64,000 bases of DNA from Agapanthus africanus (taxonomy: Eukaryota > Streptophyta > Magnoliopsida > Asparagales > Amaryllidaceae): the NCBI GenBank assembly GCA_030015575.1, contig JASDDO010000026.1, positions 26,552,079 through 26,616,078 on the forward strand, read 5' to 3'. A program made the translations under genes and the position numbers. Shown here piece by piece: positions 24,135 through 35,985 of the stretch; within the stretch, counting starts at the first letter, position 1, and each line of letters opens with the position of its first letter. The notes under the pieces were generated by a model. That model was given only the letters and a program-made list of their open reading frames with translations, ran no database searches and was not told the DNA's origin.

Positions 24135-26146
24135 TGTTAGCGTAATATGCCCTAGAGGCCATTATTGTATAGTACTAGTTTGTATATTACATTTTGAAAG
24201 CTTGGGATATATACACGGATTTATGACAGTCTTGCTCGATATGGTAGTATGCTACTTGGTTTGTATCTATCTTAATATGTGTATATGTTTCTCTTAACGT
24301 ATCGCTAATACATATTGGTAGAGCCCTTAGGATCTTTGCTTGACTACCAGCGTTGTGATGGCAGTCATACTGGTGGGCTGGGTAGTCTACAAGCACATCC
24401 TTATAATGGTCCCTAGTCGTAGGATTATCGAGACAGGGCATCGATACTCCAGAGTAGACTAGTGTATACGCTTCTCATCCCAGGAGGGGATATGGTCTGT
24501 CCCACAGCCATCAGTACGTCGTAATGACGATAGTATGCAGGTGCTCATTGGGTTATGAGTTATACTGGACGGACTCGTAGGGAACTGCTGGTTGGTACTA
24601 TACCTATCATTAGGTAGCAGTTCCCAGGTGACATGAGTACAACATAGTCCGTTGACTTGACACTGCTACTTCTCCTCAAGTGTGTTCCCACTGTTCTTAG
24701 ATTACTACCTTACCACGGCTCTATTGAGTCGTGCAAACAGGTAATAGTTGGGTGCAGTCCCGAAGCGCTTGGAGGCAGTGGCAGTTAGATAGGATTCGTC
24801 TCTCCCAGTATTGGGGATTGATGGCGCGCTGTGATTCGGAAAGCCATTACATAAAGTCCCTGGCCAGGGCAAGCGAGATTTACTGGTAGGGATTCTAGTA
24901 GTTTCTCAGGGTGTTTTTGGCTGTACTCCGACACGACTTATTGCGCTATTAGGGGTCTGACGCTTACCGTCCCTAGGCCTGATATGAGATACTCTCAGCC
25001 GAACAGACCGGACTATACGGAGATTGCCACAGACCGGCTCAGTAGGGGTTCGGATGAGTTTGCTCGTCAGCCTTCTTATTGATAGACACCTGGGTAGCCG
25101 TTATGTGCAGCTAGTACCGCTGACGTGCTTGTGGTTAAACCCATTGACAGCGTACTGTCGAGTCTTTAGAGTCTCACACAGAGGGTTTCCCAGCTTCGGG
25201 CGAAACGATGTAGAGGTCGTATGGTTTTGCGACAGGGTTCGATCACATACGTGTACTTGTGCGCATATGATGTTCGGGCGGACAATACTAGTGGGCTTTG
25301 GTTTAAGCCGGATCCTAGTATTTGATTATTGGATTAGTTTCGTCTCATTGTATTCATGTTTCTCGGAATATGGATGCGAGTATGTATATACGGATGAGAG
25401 GGGCATTCTTGTAATTTGATTAAGATTGTTTATTGGAGTGAGACACCTCAATTAGGGTTTTTCTTTTTTGATTAATTATTTAATAAGGTGGAGGAAATGA
25501 GGTGGGTTTCTTTGTGGTATTTTAGTGAAATATGATTAGGGTTTCATGTTGACTTTCTTGGACTCATATGAGGTTTGAAGACTTAGATATTTTGAGATAT
25601 TTGTGTGAGATATTTTCATATGCTTTAAAGTCCAAAAATGAGCCATTTTCATATATCATTATGATATATCAGATACTAAACTCTCTCCCACTTTCCTCAA
25701 GCTTTCTTCATCTCCTCTCAAACCCTAACCATCTCATGAGTTGAGAATCCTAGGGTTTGTGAGACTACTAGACTCCTAATCACTCTCTACACATCCTAGG
25801 CTATTTAGTTTAGCACATCAAGTGACCTAGTTACATCAAGTTAGAGGTTAAGCTCAAAGTTGGAACTCTCGGGTGGATCTTCTACGATTTGGAGAAGCCG
25901 ACGAGGAGGCGCGATCCGTTCTCGCTTTGAGAAGTTCATGAAGTGGAGAAGGACAGCGAGAAGGTAAAGGACAGCGAGAACTTGAGGTATAACTTTCTCA
26001 CACAGTAGTTAAACCTCCGTTTAAGCTTTTTAGTTAGGGTTTATCATCGATCCTGGAGTTTAATCGATGTTACGAAGCACTTAAAAATCGTTTTTTGCAA
26101 ACTCCGCCTCCCCGCGAAAACGTGGGGTGCGTGGTATCGACTTACA
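24135..26146 (+). repeat. 5' LTR of copia element 2 (Angela/BARE-like)
   Basis: The LTR starts TGTTAGCGTAATATGCCC and ends TCGACTTACA at 26146, one base before a TGGTATCAGAGCC primer-binding site. The length is 2012 bp. It has internal matches to the LTRs at 2175 and 4295 throughout. The 5-bp left flank is TAACT; the matching copy would lie beyond the window, because the 3' part of the element is not present. Confidence 0.92.
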
Positions 26147-26147
26147 G

Positions 26148-26160
26148 TGGTATCAGAGCC
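26148..26160 (+). other. Primer-binding site (tRNA-Met type) of copia element 2
   Basis: TGGTATCAGAGCC, complementary to the 3' end of initiator tRNA-Met and standard for plant copia elements, starts one base after the LTR. It fixes the orientation and 5' end of the element. Confidence 0.93.
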
Positions 26161-27424
26161 GACTAAACCATAACTGATAGATTAAACGGCAAGTAAAACT
26201 ACGAAACCGAAATAACCCCAAAACATCGAAACGTAGATCCTAATTTCTATTGATTTTTTATGAGGCTCTAAAAATTTTTTTAGCAACTGCAGAGTACTCC
26301 TTCACTTGTAAAATGAACACTCACCAAAAACGAGACAATTCCATCGGATTTTGGCCGGCCACATTGGCCAAAAATCCGGCCTCACCCGTTTTCCTGAGAG
26401 GGAATGCTTCGTGTTTTGGTCTGTGGTCTTGTTACTTGGATCTAGGGTTTCAGGAGTTGTTTATTTTTGCTAATTTTGAATATACTGTCAATTCTTTACT
26501 GTGGCAATACAGGGTGTTTCGAAGTCGCAGTTTTAACGTCGTTTAATGTTTCAAGTTGTTATATATGTGTTCGTAAACTACCGCTAATTGCTATATGTCG
26601 GTTAGTTAGGGGTTGCACATATCTGTGATGCTTTCTGTGGTTTGTGTATATGAATATTGTTGGATTGTTGTGAATGAATAGCCGGGGATGTGAGGTGTTA
26701 TATTCTTTCATTCGATGTAAAATTTGTAAAGTGATGTAATATTATTTTGCGGGGCACATCGGGTTGAGATTGTAGCCACTGTTGTATTATTTCTTTTACT
26801 GTTTATTGCTCCTAGGATAGACCGAAGGTGGGGTGCACAAACTACCAGGTACTTTGAAGTGCCGAGTGGCCTACTCACGTTGATGAGGGAGGTTGCTTCA
26901 CTTCGGGTATTTGGCGGGTAGTTTGCCGCACCTGTAGGGGTCTGGGGTGGGGTTTGGCTATTCATCACGACCGTGGAATCCGTCTTTCGTTATAGGCTTA
27001 AACGAAATGCGGAATTCCTAGTATATCCAATATATTCATCTGCCATCCGGAATGTCTATTATTGCGTCTGATGAATGGATATATATATATATATATATTA
27101 TATAATAGACGTTGCTTATGTTTTGCATCTGCGCTAGTCCAGCCCCCAGCTCTGGCGTTAGTTATCTAACCTAACGGTGTAAGACGGGGCCCCGTGGCGA
27201 ATACGGATGGCATAAGCGTACGTTGTATTTTTTGTCTTTTTCTGCAATGGTAGGTTAATTGATGGGACTACTTTATATTAATGCAAAGCAAACAAACCAA
27301 AACTGACTCGTTGGAATAATTTTAAAACCGCTCGGTTTTTTCAAAACAGTAAAACTTTTAAAATGCGGAGCTTAAACCACTCCTTTTAAAAGCCATCAGG
27401 TTCCTTCGATTATATCATGTTCAC
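26161..27424 (+). other. Untranslated leader of copia element 2, first part
   Basis: A long leader without coding sequence. The part from about 26640 to 27240 matches, in reverse, 63400-63999 of copia-4, so it is a conserved part of the family. It is cut at 27424 by Tat-A and resumes at 48430. The last five bases (TTCAC) are the Tat-A target duplication. Confidence 0.85.
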
Positions 27425-29906
27425 TGTTCTCCACCGAAAGACCGGGAAAGACAAATGTCTTGCCTGAATTTAGGGGCAGATGCTATTTGGATTTATCCGT
27501 CCATCTCTCCGAAGATGCCAAGTTGATTTATGGCACTATGTATCGAAGGTTTAGACAGATGCGGCCGTAGTAGCAGACTTCGTCAGATTCCCCCTCGTTT
27601 GAAGGGTTTTTGATTGTGGGGACGCTCTTCCCTGCAGGCGCAAGCCCCTACAGTTAATTACGCTACCGCATCGCGGTAACAACTTTCTCATTCTCCAGAT
27701 GGTCACTTCGTGTCGTGTGTGTTTGTTTTGTTTTTGGTTTCCCGTGGATTTTATACAGAGACTAATTTATGTTGTCGCCCGTAGGGCGTAGATTAGTCCA
27801 AATCCGTATTTTCTTAGATTTGGGTTTTGGTTTGGGTTTAAGGATCGTTACTCTCATTCGAGACTAAGATCAACTTAAACGTTTGTTGATGATACGTTAA
27901 TCTAATTTTAGACTAAGATCTACTCAACAGGATCATTTAGATCCAACAAAAGAGCATTTGTGCTCTATTGCTTTAGTTTAGGGACTTTGCGGTCCAGAAG
28001 TTTAAGGACATCATAGTCCATGAGCTTAAAGACATCATAGTCTAGTTTAGAGACGTCATAGTCTGTAAAGTTTAAGGACATCATGGTCCATGAGTTTAAG
28101 GACCCCACAGTCCGTAAAGTTTAAGGACATCATAGTCCATGAATTTAAGGACCCCACAGTCCATGGAATGTCTGGTTGTCGGGACCCGTCACTTCTCTGA
28201 AGACGTTGAAGGATTACAACGATAAATATCAGAGGAGTGAAGAGATGTACCCTTGAACCAATATTGGTTGGGAGATCTGTAGTCCAATTTGGGACTAAGA
28301 TCAAAGATTTATGAGCATATGGGCTCAATTAATCTGAAGTAGGGTTCTGTGGCCACTTTGGGCTCGGCCCATTTAGTAAAAATTTTAAACATTTAACAAT
28401 GCTGAGCATTGGTTTGAGTTCTGACACCCTTTTTGTCTTTTATTGAGTGCTGAGCAATTATTATAGCTCTGGAGCTTTGTTATTTAAAGAACAATTTATG
28501 TTCATTTAGCGCACACATGAGAAGCATATGGCGCGCTTGGCGCTGCGCGCTTGGCGCTGCGCGCTTGGCGCTGCGTGCTAGACAATGAGCGCATTGCGCT
28601 TCTGGTGAAGTTTGGAGCACTAAGGCTCTGCAACGCTATGCGTTAATTTTGGAGCGCTGAAACGCTTCTTTTGATTGGAGCACTATGGCTCTGCGACGCT
28701 ATGCGTTAGTTTTGGAGCGCTGAAGCGCTTCTTTTGATTGGAGCGCTATGGCTCTGCAACGCTATGCGTTAGTTTTGGAGCGATGAAGCGCTTCTTTTGA
28801 TTGGAGCGCTATGGCTCTTTTTAGGCAGCTTTGCGCCCTGAGAATTAAATTCTCTTTATTATAAGAGACTTTGTCTCATGGATCTAAGAACAAAGTTCTT
28901 ATTATTTTTTTTATAGGAGATGTTTCAATCTCTTATGTTTTTTGATGAAAGGCTTTGCCTTTTTGGATCTGTGATCCTAAGAGAATTGAATTATTCTCCC
29001 TCCTTTTATAATGAGATATTATAATCTCTGAAAGACAATTTGTCTTATAGATCTATGATCTGAAGAAGATTAAGTTTTTCCCCTTATTTTTTTTATGATG
29101 AGATATTTGGATCTCTGTTGTGAAAGACCTTGGTCTTATAGATCTATGATCTTAGAAAAAGAAGTAAATTCTTCTTTTAATATGGGATGATTTCCATTTC
29201 TCTGTCTTTTTTTTTACCTTGAAGAAAATTTTCTTCTTCTGAGAGCTTGCTCTTTGTCTCCGAAACTTCTCAAAGTTTAGGGGGGGTTTCTTCTATATGA
29301 GACTTGAAGTCTTGGGGCCTTTATATAGGGCAAACTGATTTGTTGAATCAGTTAAAGAGATATTTTCTCCAATTGATTTGGGGATTTCCCCACCGTTGGA
29401 TTTTTGATCCTAGGGCTTTTGATTTACAGAAGGCAATTTTCTTGTTTTTAACAAGATTGGGAAATCTTTTCCCACACAGAATTTATTCTGTATTTTAGTG
29501 ATTCTTAATCACCATTGGATCATTGATCCGACGGTGCTCCAATTTACATAGCAAAATCTTTTTGTTTGGAAAGATTTTGAAGAATGTTTTCTCAACAGAA
29601 TTTTATTCTGGTAAATTGATTGTTTTTAATCATGTTCGTTGGATCTTTGATCCAACGTTTGGGAACATTTAGTTTCAGCGCTAGCGCTCTCGCGCTTTGC
29701 ACGTGGTGCGCTGCTTAGAGTGCAGTGCACTTAGCGCTAGCGCTTATGCGCTTTGCACGTGGGCATTGCTTCAGAGCGCTGGCGCTCTTAGCGCGAGCGC
29801 GCCCGTGCTTTGCACGTGAGCGCTGCTTGCTGGCGCTTTTTTGAAGCGCTGCTTCATTTCAAATTTTGAAAATTTGAACAGAGCTTTGCTCTGATTGGGA
29901 GAAACA
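27425..29906 (-). repeat. 3' LTR of Tat-A (LTR-A copy 2)
   Basis: 2482 bp, TGTTCTCC...GAAACA on the plus strand. The TATA box reads on the minus strand (TATATAA, 29321-29327). It holds a 63-bp tandem repeat (28588-28815), GGAC...GTCC dyads (27980-28165) and a dense run of small palindromes (28840-29300). Compared with the 5' LTR it lacks two of the three ~75-bp repeat units found there. Confidence 0.93.
28588..28815. repeat. 63-bp tandem repeat in Tat-A 3' LTR
   Basis: GGAGCGCTGA (or GGAGCGATGA) occurs at 28651, 28714 and 28777, a 63-bp period, with about 3.5 units. Each unit contains the dyads GAGCGCTGAAGCGCTTC and AACGCTATGCGTTA. The 5' LTR has about one more unit (47093-47370). Confidence 0.9.
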
Positions 29907-29919
29907 AATGCCCCCCACC
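29907..29919 (-). other. Polypurine tract of Tat-A
   Basis: On the minus strand GGTGGGGGGCATT directly precedes the 3' LTR. A G-run of this kind at this place confirms that the left LTR is the 3' LTR. Confidence 0.75.
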
Positions 29920-30008
29920 GTTGCGCTCACGTGGCTCACACGTGAGTGCAGCGGTGGCAGCATCTGCGCCCTTAGATCAACTTAGAAGTTGAAACGGCTC
30001 TCAATGCC

Positions 30009-30016
30009 TATAAATA
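30009..30016 (+). promoter_or_regulatory. TATA box of the Tat-A antisense gene
   Basis: TATAAATA within CAATGCCTATAAATAGGACC, just inside the 3' LTR and pointing away from it into the antisense gene. A leader of several hundred bases follows before the first coding sequence, ending in a splice acceptor at 30784-30785. Confidence 0.6.
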
Positions 30017-30785
30017 GGACCATTGGCCCTTTAGATGATATCTGTTCATCTCCTCACTTTTTTCTTGAGAATTATTTCTCCTTCAGAGCATAGCTCTTCA
30101 TCTTAAGAATTTTCTTAGGGACATAACTCTGTCAAAAATTAAGGTAAAGATTAAATCTTTGAAGGGATTAGTTAATAATCTAGGATTTCTCCCATTAACA
30201 GAGCTTTGCTCTTTTTAAATCATATAAATTTTTAGGGTTTCTTAATAGAGTTTTGCTCTTCAAAGATCTAAAGAGATCTTTCTTAGGGTTTCTTAACCCA
30301 TTAACAGAGCTTTGCTCTTTTCAAATCATATAGATTTGTTAATCTTTCATGAGAACTCTTAGAGTTTGTTCATAGATCTTGAAGATCTCAGAATTTTTGA
30401 TTCATTAAAAAGCTTTGCTTTAAATTTTCTGATGAGTTATTCCATCATTTTACAGAGCACGACTCTTCAAGATTTTTGAGGAATTTTATTTCTTTCATCA
30501 TCAGAGTTGACAGATGTCACTCTGTTGTAGAGCGATGCTTTCAATGAGAGATTTACTCCTTGGCCCAAGGGATCCTTATTAAATGAGAATCCTTTGAGGA
30601 TTTTCTCGTTTAATGACAGTCTCATCAAATGATGAGACTGTTTTATTAATGATGAGTTATCATCTAGATTGTGTGGGTCCCCTTTGGCCTCTTTTTGCTA
30701 CATTGCAGTATGGTACGGATTTAAAGTACCAAGTACCGAACTTGACTTGTAGCATTGACGGCTAACTTTGTTCTTTTCTGCGCAG

Positions 30786-33700
30786 GTACTCTGTCTTTCG
30801 ATACTTCATTTCCCTTTGTCCGTTCAGAAGGTGGATTCCCTACAGCGCCAGTGGATAGGGAAGTGTTCGCATTGATAAAAGATCATGACCCAGAACACAA
30901 AAATCTTCATTTATGGGGAATATGGTACAACCAGATTATCAGGGACCGACGGAGCTTTTCTTGCGCAACACCTTCGGAGCCTATCTCGGCTATCCCTTAT
31001 GCAGATGCACCCCCAATAAACTATGCCCTGGAGGAGGTCAATTGGACTTCAGAGGGTCTACTTCAGCCTTCTATGGCTGCAATACCCGTACAGCCACCGG
31101 CGTCTTTGGATACTCTAGGACGGCGTATATGCCAGGGTGAGTCGCGTCCTTGGGGATAGCCATATAATATAGGCTTAACTCCCCGTCACCCAGCCAGATA
31201 TCTGCAATGGGCCCGCTATATTTTGTCGGCTAAGAAGTCGCAACTGCTGAAGCTTGGGTTGTATCCCGCAGTTTATACATCTCTCTTCCAGTATTCCACG
31301 CCTCCTGCCTGGCGGGTCAAGGCTTTTCTGGAGCAATGGAACATTCCGACCCATACCTTCCTTCTGTTGGATCGAGAAGTTTCAATTTCTTTAGAGGAGT
31401 TTGCCGAGGTTTCCGGCTTACCAGTTAGGGGAGAACATTATGAGGAGCTGCTTCCTCCGGATGAGTATATTTTTGCCACCAAATCAGTGGTAATGGGTCT
31501 TACCCCAGAGAACGCCATTCAACACCAATTCCCAAGTTTAATAAAGGTGTTGAATATCTATGAGAGCCTCTTTCTCGAATCTGGAGGCCGCGGGGTCAAT
31601 TTTACAGATTTTATCGCCCGTTTTCTCCGCTCGGAAGTCCTATCGAAGGAAGTCGCAAAATTTGCCAAACTCGACGATCCTTTTGGTTTTGGTTTGGACA
31701 ACCAACCGGCAGCGGAGGCGGATCAAAGAAATTTCTTTCTCCCCAACACCCCGGTCGTCTCTTTCACAGAACTTGCAACTCCTGGAATTGACGAAGAAAC
31801 ATTCTTTTTGGGGTTCCTCGGGCTATGGCTAAACTGGTTTGCTCTTCCGATGCACCCTCGCCATATGAGGCCGTCCGTTTTTTATCCAGCTCACCGAATG
31901 GTTGCTGGGATGCAAGTGGCCATCGGGACGCTGGGTTAGCCCATTTATATCATAGCCTCAGCTTGGCAGCAGACACCACTGAACCAGGGGTGCAGTATGT
32001 GAACTTCTCGATGCATTATTTTATGTCCTGGATCGAGCTACATGTACCTAGCATCTTCGGTATCCACAAAAGGCCTTTCTTCTATGACAAGTGTAAGTTC
32101 CCTCGGATCATGCGGCTAGTCGACGCATCCATTGTAAATCCGACACCGCGGGAAGCTAGGGGTTTGCTCCTTCGTCCGCGTACGGTTGGAGATGGCATGA
32201 CCTTCACCGATAAAATTCTGACCGTCGGCCAGGAATCCACAAAAACGGTGCAGCCATTGCGGGACATCTTTAAGGACGGGACTCTGTCTTGAAAGCTCGG
32301 GAGATTCTTCATTTATACTCCATCAGGCTGGGCTTTCTCCTGTTTAGGCAGAATAATTCGGCGTTGTTTATGAGATACAACCCGCATCATTTCGTCCAGC
32401 AGCTAAGCTATAATCAGGACGTCCCGCTTGAGGCCTTCTTGGCAGAACCGGCTGCTACTGAAGAGGGTATCCGGAGCGCGTTGTATAATTTTATGCGGTT
32501 GAACACCGGCTCCAATTTCTTTATTAGTGAGCCGAGTTGCATTCCAAAAGCCCTAAACGTATATGTGGCGTGGTACCAGCATTCAATGGGCACCGTTATT
32601 AGAGAGGAAAAGAGACTGCTGCTTGATCGCAAGGGTGCAGCGCTGGCTGGTAATCCAAATGTTCCTCTGAAGCGACGGACCATTGTCCGTCCTCCCTTGA
32701 GAGAAGTTGCTGTGGCTGTGGTTCCACGTGCTATACGTGAGCTGCCCCTACCCATTGTGTTTGAAAAAGAGGTAGCTGCCGCGGCTCCCGAGTCGGGTGT
32801 GGGTACGGAAATTGGGACTCGTCACCTAAAGGTGCCCACCAAGCGTAAACTTATGCTAGCGGCTACCGGCACTCGCTCGCAGAAGAGAAAGAAGTCAATA
32901 CTCTCTGCAGACGTTGCATTCGTCAGGAGCCTCATGCTCCTTACAGCGAGGGCATAAGTGAATACGGGACCAATGAAGGCTTATTCATGGCGCCGGATGA
33001 TACTGACCTCGAGGCTGCTATTGCAGCTTCCGAGCGATTAGCAAGCCACAAAGCAGGACTGGTCACCCTTGCACAGTCAGGTAAACTTCAGTCGTATCAT
33101 TTTGCTGTTACGTTTTTATTATCATGCATTGACTAACACTTCTTCTTCAACAGGCATCTCCACTGAAGAAGCTCTCGCGGCTTCTCTCAAGACTTTTGAA
33201 GAGGAGGAAAGGCTTCGTGCTTCCTTGGGTATTGGTACATTTTGGCTCACTGTGCCTCCATTCCCATTTTTATGGGTAAACTAACTCTTCTTTTCCATCT
33301 TATTGTAGGGACTACCTCGACTCAGGTTATCCCAAGTGCAGCGCCAATCGCGAGTAGTGACGCGGCGACGCTCTTAAGGCCGGCTGCCGAAGTCCCAGCT
33401 TCCCTAGTATCGCCGAAAGAGGCTTTACTTAAGCAACCGATAGCGGACGCCATAACAGCTCCAGAGATAGCTCCTGGCTCGGACGATGACGTCAACTTGT
33501 CGGGGGTCTTAACAAGAACAGCTCTCACGGCCCAGGAAGATAGGAAGCACAGGAGGCGTGCAGCAAGAGAATGTAACGCCGCCTTGGCTATAGGTGCAGG
33601 CTCGAGTGCTGCTTCCCCTGTCCCTGCTTCTTCAGAGGGTGCTCCGGTCACCCTGTCTACCACTCATAGACAGGCGGCACGTGCGGCTCGGGAAGCAATT

Positions 33701-35322
33701 GAAAAGCCGACCCAAGATAACGTAACACCGGATCCTTTTATTAGAGTTTAATCTTCAGATTCTCATATATCATACCCTACAGGGCCAAGTCCGGGTGAGG
33801 AGGTAGCAGGCGAGATGACGGCAACTACCGAGCCCCAAGCGGCTACTCTTTCTCAGGAGTCCGGGACTGCTCCAATTGCCGCTCTTTCCACCTGTGGTTC
33901 CCTGCCATCGCTTGGCATTGCGAGTGTCACGACGGCCCTCGTGGAATCATGGGACGAAGCCACGGGCGGTGAAACCATCCCCCCGAATGAGATCGAAGAA
34001 GTTGTGATGCTTGGCGATGCTTCCGTCACCGTTTTGGCTGATGACCTGTCTGGTAGGTCTTGAGTCGCTGCATTCTTTTCATTTTGCAATCCCTTCTGAT
34101 GAAATTTTGTTCTTTTCAAATGTAGGTGTGGTGAGCGCTGAGGTTGCGACACCTGAAGAAGCACCACCAGCTGCTGTTTTGACGGTCGCTGCCCCTTCGT
34201 CTCCTATTATATCCTCTCAAATGCTGGAAGGTATGGGTTTGTGATTAATTTAAATTAGGGACATCATCTTTCGTGTACTGACAATGTATCATCGTAACCT
34301 TGCAGGAGTTCTCTTCGATCATCTGTATCAAGTGTTGAACCCGCACTTCTCCTTCGAGTCGGAAGTTAGTCTGCCTGCTGGTGCCGGTGAGTATCTTCTC
34401 TAACCGACGTCTTTTCTTTTCTTTAATGGGTGACCTGCCGTTGTTAACTTTAAATTGATTACAGCGCTACAAATTGAAGGAAGGGATAAGAGTGTTGTCG
34501 CGCCACCAGTACTCCCAGCTCTGCCACCTGCCGTAACCGGTATAGTAGCATTCATTGCTCTTGCATCTTCTTTGTCTCTTAAGCCAATATCTAACTATGA
34601 TTTGTTTTGCAGCAATCGCGCCGACTCCAGCTCCCTTCGAATCTCGCATCTTAATGCCGGCAGGGCCCTTTTCCAGACGTCCATCTTCCAAGGGCGCCGT
34701 GACCAGCCTGCGCATGTTTAGTGAGTACATTTAGGAGCTTGACGCGGAGGCCCCTGCATTTGCTACAGATTTTGCTGTCGAGGTTAATCCCATGCTGCCG
34801 ACGCTCGTGAACTTCCATAGCGAAGGCGTCGTTGAGTCTTGGGTTAATCACTGCAGGAAGATTGAGGCCTGCCTGCATGAGCTTGAGCTTAGGCGTCCTG
34901 TTCCGGAGGTGTTGGCTTTGAACTCCCGGCGAGCTGCATGAGTTGAGCAGAGCGTTCCGTTTCTTTTCCATTTCGAACGAGAGGCAACCCTTAAGCAAAT
35001 GGAACGTGAGGCGACTTCCGCTGAATCTGTTCAACTGCGCGCTGAGGTCGCAGCAAATGCTGCCCAGCTGAACTCTATCTTTGAAAACCTTCAACGATGT
35101 ATCTCTGACGGGCTGGTGCTGAGGAAGAAGCTTGATCTTAGTGAGCAGGTTGCGCAGAGTCAAGAGGCTGCTTAGCAGGAAATTGATCAGAAACTTTCAT
35201 CCTGTCTGCAGCAACGGGCCCAAATTGAAGCAGAGCTGGCCGCATCGGCTGATCGTGAGAAGGAGTTGAGAGGAGTGCGCGAGCAGCTAGCTGATTTATT
35301 GAAGACGCCTCCCTCTCAGTAG
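30786..35322 (+). pseudogene. Tat-A antisense gene: plant mobile domain-like protein, multi-exon
   Basis: It is encoded opposite to gag-pol. After an acceptor (TTCTGCGCAG, 30785) coding runs with a stop near 31140 and a frame change. A long open block at 31223-31939 contains PPAWRVKAFLEQW and DREVSISLEEFAEVSGLPVRGE, the pattern of the plant mobile domain (PMD, aminotransferase-like) family. It continues in shifted frames through 32957 (basic, KRKKS-type stretch). From 33081 seven small GT-AG introns separate short Ala/Thr/Pro-rich exons. The last exon is a coiled coil (34740-35310) ending at TAG 35320-35322. In-frame stops at 34938-34940 and 35173-35175 and frame breaks near 31940 and 32290 show decay. 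AATAAA follows at 35419. PMD proteins are known both as host genes and inside transposons; this copy's function is unknown. Confidence 0.75.
33081..34612 (+). other. Seven small introns in the Tat-A antisense gene
   Basis: Introns read by donor/acceptor and open flanks are: 33081-33153, 33235-33308, 33722-33782 (least sure), 34053-34125, 34231-34305, 34387-34464 and 34540-34612. Most are 73-78 nt. Donors include GTAAAC, GTAGGT, GTATGG and GTGAGT. Acceptors are pyrimidine-rich runs ending CAACAG, TTGTAG, ATGTAG, TTGCAG, TTACAG and TTGCAG. They are introns only for the plus-strand transcript. Confidence 0.7.
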
Positions 35323-35418
35323 CTGTTTTTGTATAGATTGAACACTTGTAATCTTTGAATAACATGTATCCATTTTTATTCTTTTATATGATTCGTCCTG
35401 TGCTCAATTGAATTCATG

Positions 35419-35424
35419 AATAAA
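35419..35424 (+). promoter_or_regulatory. Polyadenylation signal of the Tat-A antisense gene
   Basis: AATAAA lies 97 bases after the antisense stop codon, within AT-rich 3' sequence. With the TATA box and introns it completes a self-contained transcription unit. Confidence 0.5.
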
Positions 35425-35941
35425 AGAGTTTGCACGTTTGATAGTCACCATTTACTTGACTAACGACCAGCTGGAAGTTGTTCATACCAGAATATTGCAT
35501 TTTATACCGCCCATTCTTACGTTCGTTTGTTTATAGGCAGGTGCTTTTAATCAGTGTTTGCTACATAATTGCAGGATACTGGTCTCAGCTCTAAACAGTG
35601 AATATCATGGAAAAGTACGACAAATTCCAGATTACTGCCAACAACAGATAAAACACGGGTCTCCGCTCTCTATCCGTGTGTTGCCACATACCAGTTTAAG
35701 GGACAAAATGGCAAATCAATTGTCATTTTCATGCACAAAGCTCAATGGCAACACAAAATCCAAGAAATCTACGCGGAGCTCGAGGAAATCATGGCAAAAG
35801 ATCCACATCACATCACCTTTTTGTTATGCTGGAATTCTGGAAATATTGTGAAGAGATTCTGAGAAAAGTACTATACCACACTGAAGAAGACATCAAACCA
35901 TGGAACCCCACAAAATCCTATGGCCTAACTCCTCTAAAGCA

Positions 35942-35985
35942 CCGCGGTTCTGCGGCATTAGCGCGCTTAGGCCGCGGAACCGCGG
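35942..35985. repeat. GC-rich inverted repeat in the Athila-like LTR
   Basis: CCGCGGTTCTGCGGC (35942-35956) and GCCGCGGAACCGCGG (35971-35985) pair with one mismatch around a 14-base loop containing GCGCGC. It lies about 95 bp before the LTR TATA box. Confidence 0.85.

Noticed and set aside
26148-26160. Possible tRNA gene fragment (also 37170-37187)
   Set aside because: Only the tRNA 3'-end complement is present at LTR edges, so these are primer-binding sites. No cloverleaf was seen here or elsewhere in the window.
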